From Candidatus Gastranaerophilales bacterium (GTDB taxonomy: Bacteria; Cyanobacteriota; Vampirovibrionia; Gastranaerophilales; Gastranaerophilaceae), in assembly GCA_944325105.1 (NCBI GenBank), contig CALUYW010000018.1:1-40626 (forward strand): 40,626 nucleotides of DNA. Reading direction: 5' to 3'. Under the pieces are notes generated by a model. It ran no database searches and was not told the origin of the DNA. It saw only the letters and a list, made by a program, of their open reading frames with translations. A program made the translations under genes and the position numbers. Below, piece by piece: positions 34,311 to 40,626 of the stretch (position 1 is its first letter; every line of letters begins with the position of its first letter).

Positions 34311-34865
34311 TTAGTAATGTTTTTTATTGTATTTGTTCTGCACTTGTGCGATGTCCGTTTTTAAATACTCTTCAATAGCCTCTGCTGCAAGGGATGTGAC
34401 TTTGTTGAGTTTTTCTTGTTCATCTTGTGTAAAATTACTAAGTACAAAATTTTCAATGGGGATATTCTCAGGTATTGGCCCAACACCTACTTTTAGCCTG
34501 TCAAAGTCAGATGAGCCTGTTAGATTTATTATGGACTTTAGCCCGTTATGACCGCCGTGAGAGCCGTCTTTTCTAAAGCGCAAAGTGCCAAGCTCAAGGG
34601 TAGTATCGTCGCAAATTACTATAATATCCTTAATATTGAGTTTGTAAAAATTCATAAGCTCAACAACAGCTCTGCCCGAGAGATTCATGTATGTTTTTGG
34701 CAAAAGATATAGCACATCATCTTTTTTGCCAAAGAAAGACTGAAACTTCTCGCTCAGGGCTATATTGTTTTTTTCAAGCAATTTATCTACTACCATAAAA
34801 CCTACATTGTGCCTTGTTTTAAGGTATTTAACTTCGGGATTTCCAAGCCCTATAATTGCTTTCAT
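34311..34865 (-). CDS. pth: Peptidyl-tRNA hydrolase
   Basis: A 184-residue enzyme that frees tRNA from stalled peptidyl-tRNA. The signatures IIGLGNPEVKYLKTRHNVGF (with the catalytic His), LLPKTYMNLSG, ICDDTTLELGTLRFRKDGS and GGHNGLKSI are all present. Length is normal. AAAGG lies six bases before the ATG. Confidence 0.95.
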   Translation of the reverse strand: MKAIIGLGNPEVKYLKTRHNVGFMVVDKLLEKNNIALSEKFQSFFGKKDDVLYLLPKTYMNLSGRAVVELMNFYKLNIKDIIVICDDTTLELGTLRFRKDGSHGGHNGLKSIINLTGSSDFDRLKVGVGPIPENIPIENFVLSNFTQDEQEKLNKVTSLAAEAIEEYLKTDIAQVQNKYNKKHY

Positions 34866-34969
34866 TTTTTACCTTTCTTTATATCTACCCTTTTGAGTAC
34901 TCCTTTTGCTAATTAAAAAAAAGAGCTTTGAGGTTATCTGTAAAATATCATATTAGACGGAGTTGAATT

Positions 34970-35542
34970 ATGTCAATGAAAAATAAACCTATAGTAAACG
35001 AGAAAAGTTCGCAAAAAGTAGCAAAATTCCTTGAAAAAAACAATCTTCACAAAAAAGATTTTGCGCAGATGATAGGCGTCACCCTTTCTTATGTTTACAA
35101 TTTAATTGACGAGACCATACCTTTTTCTTCCCGCGCCACAACGCTTGAGAGAATTGCAACGGTTATGGATATAAGACCTGAGGAGTTTATTGAATATCAA
35201 ATACCTCAAGACCCTGTATTATATGATGATAATCTTGAATTTTTAAAAGATGCTATAAAACATAATAATCTCACAACCGTTGAATTTTTAAAGAAATTTG
35301 AAAGAAAAAAGAGGCTTCATCTGGTGGATATTTTGCGTGGAGCAAAACCCCTGTATATAGATTTTAATGAATTGAAAACAATATCAGACGCGCTTAATTT
35401 GTCTGATGAAGAGCTCTATGAGCTATGGCAGCGCAGAATGAGCGAGTTTTTAGGTGACGGCGGTTTTAATCTTGAAAAAAACAGGGAGCTTGCTCAAGCT
35501 ATGTTTGACGGTGCAAAAAAATATCTTAAAACAGGTAATTAA
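34970..35542 (+). CDS. HTH protein with XRE-like N-terminus
   Basis: 190 residues. An N-terminal helix-turn-helix (about 16-70) shows HKKDFAQMIGVTLSYVYNLI. A second region (about 87-145) repeats the same helical spacing and may be a degenerate second HTH. There is no sensor domain. GGAG lies seven bases before the ATG. It is divergent from pth and 95 bases before the LysM gene, but has no clear target. Confidence 0.75.
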   Translation: MSMKNKPIVNEKSSQKVAKFLEKNNLHKKDFAQMIGVTLSYVYNLIDETIPFSSRATTLERIATVMDIRPEEFIEYQIPQDPVLYDDNLEFLKDAIKHNNLTTVEFLKKFERKKRLHLVDILRGAKPLYIDFNELKTISDALNLSDEELYELWQRRMSEFLGDGGFNLEKNRELAQAMFDGAKKYLKTGN

Positions 35543-35580
35543 CATTGTAAATATTTCTTAATGTTGTATTTGTTACAATC

Positions 35581-35610
35581 TTGACTTCGCGACTACTTTT
35601 CCAATAATAT
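35581..35610 (+). promoter_or_regulatory. Predicted promoter of the LysM gene
   Basis: TTGACT (35581-35586), 18 bases, then TAATAT (35605-35610). The leader is short and ends in an AGAGG ribosome binding site. Confidence 0.45.
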
Positions 35611-35637
35611 TCATATTGTAAAAGGTTAAGAGGTCTT

Positions 35638-36201
35638 ATGAAAAGTTCAACTTTACACAGAGCGGGTCTTACCCGTGAGAATATGTCAGCATTGGAGAGT
35701 TCAAGGTCTTTTGATTTGGACAGAAATGAGTACTCTCGTTACGTTAAACCGTCAAAAGCTCCCGAATTGGATGTTTTGTGGAGAAGCGTAGGTAAGACAA
35801 GTGCTGATGCAAGAACTGTGAAGCAAAAAGCTCCGGGTGTTTATCTTGCAATAGGCTTTATATGCGGCGCTTTGTTTATGGGTTTAATATCTCTTATTGC
35901 AGGGTTTTCTAACTTTTTAGGCAATCACAGGACAGAAGAAATAGTTGTTCAACAGGCTGCAAAGCCTAATGTTGCAGTGATTGGTGCTGATGCTCAGAGT
36001 GCCTCGGAAACAAGCGTAGCGGTTTCTGAAGAAAAATATGAAGTAAAAAGCGGCGATACTTTGGATAAGATTGCATACAGATTTTATGGCAAGTATGATA
36101 CGCAAAAAATTGACGAAATTCAAAAACTGAACAACATAACAGACCCGTCCTCGCTTCAGATAGGACAAGTCATTTTAATTCCCGTTGACAGTGCAAGATA
36201 A
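35638..36201 (+). CDS. Membrane-anchored LysM protein
   Basis: 187 residues. A 65-residue N-terminal part is followed by one transmembrane helix (about 67-93) and a C-terminal LysM domain (about 133-182: YEVKSGDTLDKIAYRFYG, IQKLNNITDPSSLQIGQVIL). LysM binds peptidoglycan, so the C-terminus is probably in the periplasm. It may tether the envelope or act in cell-wall remodelling. It ends at a good terminator. Confidence 0.88.
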   Translation: MKSSTLHRAGLTRENMSALESSRSFDLDRNEYSRYVKPSKAPELDVLWRSVGKTSADARTVKQKAPGVYLAIGFICGALFMGLISLIAGFSNFLGNHRTEEIVVQQAAKPNVAVIGADAQSASETSVAVSEEKYEVKSGDTLDKIAYRFYGKYDTQKIDEIQKLNNITDPSSLQIGQVILIPVDSAR

Positions 36202-36231
36202 TAACAACTTTTAAATTTATGTAACAAAATT

Positions 36232-36261
36232 GGCTCAAGAGTTTGTCATTGAGCCTTTTTT
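36232..36261 (+). terminator. Rho-independent terminator after the LysM gene
   Basis: GGCTCAA (36232-36238) and TTGAGCC (36249-36255) with a 10-base loop, followed by six T. Confidence 0.85.
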
Positions 36262-36307
36262 GTGCAATTATAGACAAGGTCTTTTTTTACAAGTAGAGAG
36301 TAGTTGA

Positions 36308-37852
36308 ATGTATAGTCGATTTTTATTGTTATTAACAACTTTATTTTTTATTCCCCAGAATGTTTACGCAATGGGTGTGAGTGAGTATGTGGATAAATAT
36401 TTTGCGCCGTTTTCCGACGCTTTTTCAAATATTATTTTTACGCCGGTGAAAATAGGCTCCGTAAGTGTGCCCATTATTATAATGTTTTTGATTGTTTCAA
36501 GTATAGTCTTTACGATATACTTGAGATTTATTGGTATATGGGGTTTTAAACACTCTCTTAAACAGCTTTTTGGAAAATATCACAAAGAGCACGACAATGA
36601 CAGAGATGGCGAAGTGAGCTCAATGGGTGCTTTTGCTACGGCACTTTCGGGCACTGTAGGACTTGGCAATATTGCGGGCGTTGCTATAGCTATTTCAATA
36701 GGCGGCCCCGGCGCTATGTTTTGGATGACATTTGGCGCTATTTGCGGCATGGCTTCTAAGTTTTTGGAATGTACCTTGGCTGTTAAATACAGAAGGTTTA
36801 ACGCAGACGGCTCAGTTTCAGGCGGTCCTATGTTCTACATTGCCCATGGTCTGACAAGAAAAGGCTTAAGATGGCTGGGGCAGCCGTTAGCGTTAATTTT
36901 TGCTCTTATGTGTGTCCCGGGTGCGCTGGGTGGTGGTAATATGCTCCAAATAAATCAAGCGACTCAGCAAGTTATAAATATAACAGGCGGCGAGAGCAGT
37001 TTTTTTGCGGCGCATAGTTGGGTTTTCGGATTGATAGTAGCAACTATTGTAGGTTTAATTATAGTTGGTGGTATTAAATCGATAGCAAACGTAACTTCTA
37101 AAATTGTTCCGGTTATGTGTGGAATATATTTGTTAGCTGCAATTGCAATTATTGTTATGAATTTTCAACATATTCCGCATGCGATTGCTACTATATTTAA
37201 AGAAGCATTTTTCCCTCAATCTGTTGCAGGGGGTATAATAGGTACAATTATAACGGGTTTTCGCCGCTCTGTTCAATCAAATGAAGCAGGCTCAGGCTCT
37301 GCTCCGATTGCTTATGCCGCAGTAAAGACAAATGAACCTGTCTCACAAGGCTTTGTTTCATTAATGGAACCTTTTTTGGATACCGTTATAATATGCTCAA
37401 TTACGGCATTTGTAATTATAATTACAGGTGAATACCTTAACTACCGAGAAGGTATAACAGGCGTACAACTTACATCTGCTGCCTTTGCGGGTACGTTTTC
37501 ATTTTTCCCGTATGTTCTTGCAATTGTTATAATTCTTTTTGCAATTTCAACAATTATAAGCTGGGCTTACTACGGACAAAAAGCGTGGAGCTATATATTT
37601 GGCGAAGGCTTTAAACGTACAAAAGTCTATCAGATAATGTTTTGTATATTTATTGTTGTTGGCTCTTGCATGAATCTTCAAAGTATTATTGATTTTACTG
37701 ATTCAACAATGCTTGCAATGGCAGCACCAAACTTAATTGCAATATTTATATTGCTTCCTGAAATAAAGCAAGATTTAATTAACTACTGTAAAAAGTATAA
37801 AATGATAAATGTCTTTAACAAACCTTGGTTCAAAGATGAAAAAGCTCTATAG
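36308..37852 (+). CDS. Sodium:alanine (AGCS-family) symporter
   Basis: A 514-residue transporter that imports alanine or glycine with sodium. Family motifs include FATALSGTVGLGNIAGVAIA, GGPGAMFWMTFGAICGMASK, DGSVSGGPMFYI and QSNEAGSGSAPIAYAA, spread over about ten membrane helices. The first 21 residues (MYSRFLLLLTTLFFIPQNVY) look like a signal peptide ending in VYA, which is unusual for this family. A start at the next Met (36371) is an alternative without a ribosome binding site. It overlaps the oxoamine synthase gene by 17 bases. Confidence 0.92.
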   Translation: MYSRFLLLLTTLFFIPQNVYAMGVSEYVDKYFAPFSDAFSNIIFTPVKIGSVSVPIIIMFLIVSSIVFTIYLRFIGIWGFKHSLKQLFGKYHKEHDNDRDGEVSSMGAFATALSGTVGLGNIAGVAIAISIGGPGAMFWMTFGAICGMASKFLECTLAVKYRRFNADGSVSGGPMFYIAHGLTRKGLRWLGQPLALIFALMCVPGALGGGNMLQINQATQQVINITGGESSFFAAHSWVFGLIVATIVGLIIVGGIKSIANVTSKIVPVMCGIYLLAAIAIIVMNFQHIPHAIATIFKEAFFPQSVAGGIIGTIITGFRRSVQSNEAGSGSAPIAYAAVKTNEPVSQGFVSLMEPFLDTVIICSITAFVIIITGEYLNYREGITGVQLTSAAFAGTFSFFPYVLAIVIILFAISTIISWAYYGQKAWSYIFGEGFKRTKVYQIMFCIFIVVGSCMNLQSIIDFTDSTMLAMAAPNLIAIFILLPEIKQDLINYCKKYKMINVFNKPWFKDEKAL

Positions 37853-38981
37853 TTTTTATCAAAATGCAATTCAGACGCAAAAAGATTCCCTTAATTTTCG
37901 TTTCTTAAAACCGCTTGAAATTAAGGGTAAGTATATTTTTCAAGACGGGAGAAAACTCCTAAATCTCTCGTCAAATGACTATCTTGGAATAAGTACAAAA
38001 AAAGAAATCTTTAGGGATTTTTTAAGTTCTTACGATAAGCCTCTTAATGTCCCGTCAGCCAGACTTTTGTGCGCAAATACAAAATCTTACACTAAGCTTG
38101 AAGAGCTTTTGTGCGAGAAGTTTTCAAAAGAGGCGGCACTTCTTTTTAACAGCGGTTATCACGCAAATGTCGGGATATATTCTTCTCTTGCAAAAAATGG
38201 CGATGTGGTTTTTTGTGACAAGTTAAACCATGCAAGTATAGTTGACGGTATCCGTCTTTCTAAAAGTGAGCTTATACCCTTTAAGCACAGTGATTATGAT
38301 GATTTGGAAAATAAGCTTAAAAAATACAGAGCAAAGTATAATAATGCAATAATTTCAACTGAAGCACTGTTTTCTATGGATGGAGATTTTTGCGATATTA
38401 AAAAACTTATCGAATTGAAAGAAAAGTATAATGCTATACTTGTGGTGGATGAGGCACATTCTTTCGGGGTTTACGGTTCAGGGTTGGGTTTTTGTGCGCA
38501 AGAAGGTGTACTTGACAAAATTGATTTATTGATGGCTACTTTTGGAAAGTCTGTCGGCTCTTACGGAGCTTTTTGTGTGGGCGATAGGGTGCTTATAGAT
38601 TATCTGATAAACTTTGCACGCTCTTTTATTTTTTCTACTGTTTTCCCTCAAATAAATGCAGAGTTTTCTTATTATGTGCTTAAAAATTATATTTTTAAGT
38701 CTGATGAGTTCTCAAAAAAATTACTTGAGCTTACAGATTTCGCACATAAAAATCTCAAGGGTTTTAATGTTTTGGGCTCAAGCTATATTGTACCAGTGGT
38801 TTTTGGAGAAAATAAAAAGGCCATTGAAGCTTCAAAAAAACTTTACGATGCAGGGTATTATTGTCTGCCTATAAGATATCCTACAGTTGCAAAAAACTCG
38901 GCAAGACTAAGAATATCCTTGAATTCTGCTATTGAAGAAAGTGATATTTTTCGGCTTATTGACTATATGAAAAAATTATAA
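37836..38981 (+). CDS. Alpha-oxoamine synthase (BioF/KBL-like)
   Basis: A 381-residue PLP enzyme from ATG 37836; ATG 37809 lies deeper in the transporter gene. It has SNDYLGI, NSGYHANVG, VVDEAHSFGVYG (the PLP-stacking Asp) and TFGKSVGSYGAF (the PLP lysine). This group joins an amino acid to an acyl-CoA or acyl-ACP: alanine plus pimeloyl for BioF, glycine plus acetyl-CoA for KBL. The overlap with an alanine-type transporter favours an alanine-using enzyme such as BioF, but no other biotin gene is present. Confidence 0.8.
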   Translation: MKKLYSFYQNAIQTQKDSLNFRFLKPLEIKGKYIFQDGRKLLNLSSNDYLGISTKKEIFRDFLSSYDKPLNVPSARLLCANTKSYTKLEELLCEKFSKEAALLFNSGYHANVGIYSSLAKNGDVVFCDKLNHASIVDGIRLSKSELIPFKHSDYDDLENKLKKYRAKYNNAIISTEALFSMDGDFCDIKKLIELKEKYNAILVVDEAHSFGVYGSGLGFCAQEGVLDKIDLLMATFGKSVGSYGAFCVGDRVLIDYLINFARSFIFSTVFPQINAEFSYYVLKNYIFKSDEFSKKLLELTDFAHKNLKGFNVLGSSYIVPVVFGENKKAIEASKKLYDAGYYCLPIRYPTVAKNSARLRISLNSAIEESDIFRLIDYMKKL

Positions 38982-39280
38982 ACAGCCTTATAGAAAGTTT
39001 GGAGCTCTTTGTCGCTAAGCTTGTCCAGTATATTTAATATATCGCTTGTAATCTCTTTTCTGGTTTTTAGTGCTTGAGTTTGGAAAAAGTCGCTTAAATT
39101 CACGTTTAGTGCGTTTGCAATTTTGTCCAAGGTTTCAAGTGTTGGCATTGTATGGCAGTTTTCAATGCGGTTTATCGTTCGATGATTCATAGAAATCATT
39201 TCGGCTAATTTTTCTTGAGAAATTTTTTTTGCTCGCCTTATTTCCTTAATTCTTTCGCCAATTAGCCCAATATTGCTCAT
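38963..39280 (-). CDS. Small XRE-family HTH regulator, divergent from the prepilin gene
   Basis: 105 residues. The HTH (about 8-62) has RAKKISQEKLAEMISMNHRT and NRIENCHTMPTLETLDKIA. The tail TRKEITSDILNILDKLSD...FYKAVYNFFI parallels that of the XRE protein at 15 kb. AAAGGGG lies before the ATG. The 3' end overlaps the oxoamine synthase gene by 19 bases. The divergent gene is the prepilin-like adhesin, and the shared intergenic region carries two palindromes, so this protein is the obvious candidate repressor of itself and of the adhesin. Confidence 0.85.
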   Translation of the reverse strand: MSNIGLIGERIKEIRRAKKISQEKLAEMISMNHRTINRIENCHTMPTLETLDKIANALNVNLSDFFQTQALKTRKEITSDILNILDKLSDKELQTFYKAVYNFFI

Positions 39281-39333
39281 TTATACCCCTTTAAAGTATT
39301 TTAGTATCTTTGTTTTTTAAAAACTATGCATAT

Positions 39334-39345
39334 ATAAGTACTTAT
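39334..39345. promoter_or_regulatory. 12-bp palindrome ATAAGTACTTAT, candidate XRE operator
   Basis: A perfect palindrome lies just before the -35 box of the prepilin promoter. On the other strand it sits between TTGTCA (39356-39351) and a TATATG-type -10 of the XRE gene, where binding would block that promoter. The half-site also occurs before the paralogous XRE gene. Confidence 0.45.
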
Positions 39346-39349
39346 TTTA

Positions 39350-39378
39350 TTGACAACATGCATAAAGATGTCTATAAT
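39350..39378 (+). promoter_or_regulatory. Perfect consensus sigma-70 promoter of the prepilin gene
   Basis: TTGACA (39350-39355), exactly 17 bases, then TATAAT (39373-39378). All twelve positions and the spacing match consensus. The predicted start is near 39385, giving a leader of about 90 bases. Confidence 0.85.
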
Positions 39379-39394
39379 GTTGACATCTTTATGC
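39360..39394. promoter_or_regulatory. Perfect 13-bp inverted repeat around the -10 box
   Basis: GCATAAAGATGTC (39360-39372) and GACATCTTTATGC (39382-39394) flank nine bases that begin with the TATAAT box. The right arm covers the predicted transcript start, so this acts as DNA rather than as an mRNA hairpin. A second nested repeat, CAACAT/ATGTTG (39354-39382), overlaps it. This is a strong candidate operator. Confidence 0.7.
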
Positions 39395-39475
39395 GAAAAA
39401 ACCTGGAAATTTATAGTTGCATGTCTAATTCTTATTAGATTTAGACACTCTATTCTAAAAAAGGAAAGATACGAA

Positions 39476-40626
39476 ATGATTAAGAAATTTGCTTGCCACA
39501 AAAGTGGTGTGCGCCGTTATGTTGCGCAAAAGGGGTTTACACTTGCAGAGCTTTTAACTGCAGTACTTGTGATATCGGTTATTATGGTGGCGTTAGCTCC
39601 TGTTATAACAAAGAGGATGAAAGATAATATTACCGTACAGACTGATAATAGAGAGGGGTTAGAGATATATACCAATCCCGGTACTTATACATTTGATGTT
39701 CCTGTCGGTATTAATACATTATTTATTCAAGGTTCGGGAGGAGCAGGAGGTGGAGGAGGTTCTACTTATGTTGATAAGAGTATAAGTATAACTAATAATA
39801 CAAGTTGGACTGTTCCTGTTGGTGTTAATCAGGTTACTCTCACTATCACAGGTTCAGGTGGTGGTGGAGGGGGAAGTAATGGGATAGAGAATACTAATCA
39901 TCCTGACACAAATCCAAAAGTATACAATAACTCATGTAGTTCAGATGAATTTCTTGCAACAAGAGGCTCAAATGATGAACTTGATTTGTGTATTACAAAA
40001 GAGAATAAGTATTATAGCGGCTATTTAAAAGATTCTGATATTCCTTGTACAAACAACTACTGCTGCTGGAAGTCATCTGATATATATGCTTGTGGCAATG
40101 GAGGTTGCGGAAGAGTTGTATGTACATATAATGCTGCAAGTGCCACTTGCGAGAATTACAAAGTATACACTGGCTCAGATGGTTTTGCAAAAGGAGTTTT
40201 TACATATTCGCTACCGACAATGAATGAATGGAACAAAATAAAAAAATATTTGGGACCTTGGAACAGAGATATTGCATACGAAAATAGCATAAAATTATGT
40301 ACACATAATGCTTTTGAGACAGCAAATAAAGAACCTGAGAATGTAGCATATTGTGCCTCAGTCGCAGGATGTGGCGGACTAGGCTGTGGTCCTGCTAACT
40401 ACTGGATATTAAGGGCGGCCACTGGAGAATATATGAGATTTGCATATGATAACAGGGTGAGTCAATACCCAGCTATCACACCTGACGGGCTATATGCGTA
40501 CTCCGTCCGTTGTGTCCGTGCCCTCAATCGCATGAACAGATATAGTGGTGCAGGTGGTTCCTCAGGTGCTGTGATGGAGAAGACAATTAATGTTCTGCCT
40601 AAGGATGTGTTTGAGATAACGATAGG
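39476..40626 (+). CDS. Type IV prepilin-like protein with glycine-rich and FISUMP/lectin-like domains (3' truncated)
   Basis: 383 codons run open to the window end. AAGGAAAG lies seven bases before the ATG. The N-terminus has a basic leader and the prepilin peptidase site KG|FTLAELLTAV, followed by a hydrophobic helix. Then come two copies of a module, T-x-T-(F/V)-x-VPVG(I/V)N ending in glycine runs. A cysteine-rich domain follows (YSLPTMNEWNKIKKYLG, ANYWILRAATGEYMRF, YSVRCVRAL), which resembles FISUMP domains of the C-type lectin/FGE-like fold. A third glycine-rich part begins at the cut. It is likely a surface adhesin displayed through pilus machinery. Confidence 0.8.
   Translation, partial: MIKKFACHKSGVRRYVAQKGFTLAELLTAVLVISVIMVALAPVITKRMKDNITVQTDNREGLEIYTNPGTYTFDVPVGINTLFIQGSGGAGGGGGSTYVDKSISITNNTSWTVPVGVNQVTLTITGSGGGGGGSNGIENTNHPDTNPKVYNNSCSSDEFLATRGSNDELDLCITKENKYYSGYLKDSDIPCTNNYCCWKSSDIYACGNGGCGRVVCTYNAASATCENYKVYTGSDGFAKGVFTYSLPTMNEWNKIKKYLGPWNRDIAYENSIKLCTHNAFETANKEPENVAYCASVAGCGGLGCGPANYWILRAATGEYMRFAYDNRVSQYPAITPDGLYAYSVRCVRALNRMNRYSGAGGSSGAVMEKTINVLPKDVFEITI

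Noticed and set aside
34928-34956. TTGAGG-17-TATTAG promoter before the HTH gene at 34970
   Set aside because: It would start transcription after the GGAG ribosome binding site, so spacing does not make sense.
39301-39501. 66-codon minus-strand frame
   Set aside because: It covers the prepilin promoter and operator and has no ribosome binding site; the region is better explained as regulatory.
1-40626. Defence island, prophage, insertion sequence or CRISPR
   Set aside because: No transposase, integrase, phage structural gene, nuclease cluster or regularly spaced repeat was found on either strand.
1-40626. Circular molecule formed by joining the two window ends
   Set aside because: The frame of the prepilin at the right end meets a stop within two codons of the left end, so direct joining does not restore a gene.

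Overview
The window is AT-rich bacterial DNA using the standard code, with densely packed genes that often overlap by 1-20 bases. The mix fits a gut-type non-photosynthetic relative of cyanobacteria (Vampirovibrionia/Melainabacteria, order Gastranaerophilales): many TPR proteins, a flagellar export and cap cluster, c-di-GMP enzymes, ComEC, and type IV prepilin-like proteins with glycine-rich modules. That assignment is inference from gene content and style. No rRNA or other phylogenetic marker was compared. I see no phage, insertion sequence, CRISPR array or restriction system.

Layout. Bases 1-77 are the last codons of a glycine-rich, prepilin-like gene. They are followed by a hairpin-rich stretch, then tRNA-Arg(ACG) and tRNA-Thr(CGT). 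From 610 to 8.6 kb lie an acetyltransferase with a small membrane protein, a U32-family protein, a large TPR protein, a family 2 glycosyltransferase, a GAF-GGDEF-HD-GYP c-di-GMP enzyme and a DUF167 protein. From 8.6 to 11.8 kb are the bifunctional (p)ppGpp enzyme and ribF. From 11.8 to 17 kb lie two unrecognised membrane-associated proteins facing each other, a small XRE regulator, a TPR protein and an MscS channel. From 17 to 22 kb, HD-GYP, trmFO and pepA form one overlapping operon, divergent from rlmN. From 22 to 26 kb is a flagellar operon in the order flaG-like, fliS, fliT-like, CDF transporter, fliD. Divergent from it is a run of an MshEN-like protein, an asparaginase-family protein and a DivIC-like protein. 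From 28.3 to 34.9 kb are a glutaredoxin with a TPR protein, yebC, comEC, two exported proteins and pth. From 35 to 39 kb are a second HTH protein, a LysM membrane protein, and an alanine-type sodium symporter overlapping an alpha-oxoamine synthase. The window closes with a second small XRE regulator divergent from a cysteine-rich prepilin/lectin-like adhesin that runs off the end.

Most of the identified genes are core functions. The most interesting material is regulatory. (i) About nine first-in-operon genes have a -10-like hexamer 5-8 bases before the start codon and no Shine-Dalgarno site, which suggests common leaderless mRNAs. (ii) The last gene has a perfect TTGACA-17-TATAAT promoter with a perfect 13-bp inverted repeat around the -10 box, next to a divergent XRE gene. 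(iii) That XRE gene has a paralogue at 15 kb, and both have ATAAGT-type half-sites upstream. (iv) comEC has a perfect 13-bp hairpin around its GTG start. Two short genes with good ribosome binding sites (27 and 51 codons) are also proposed.
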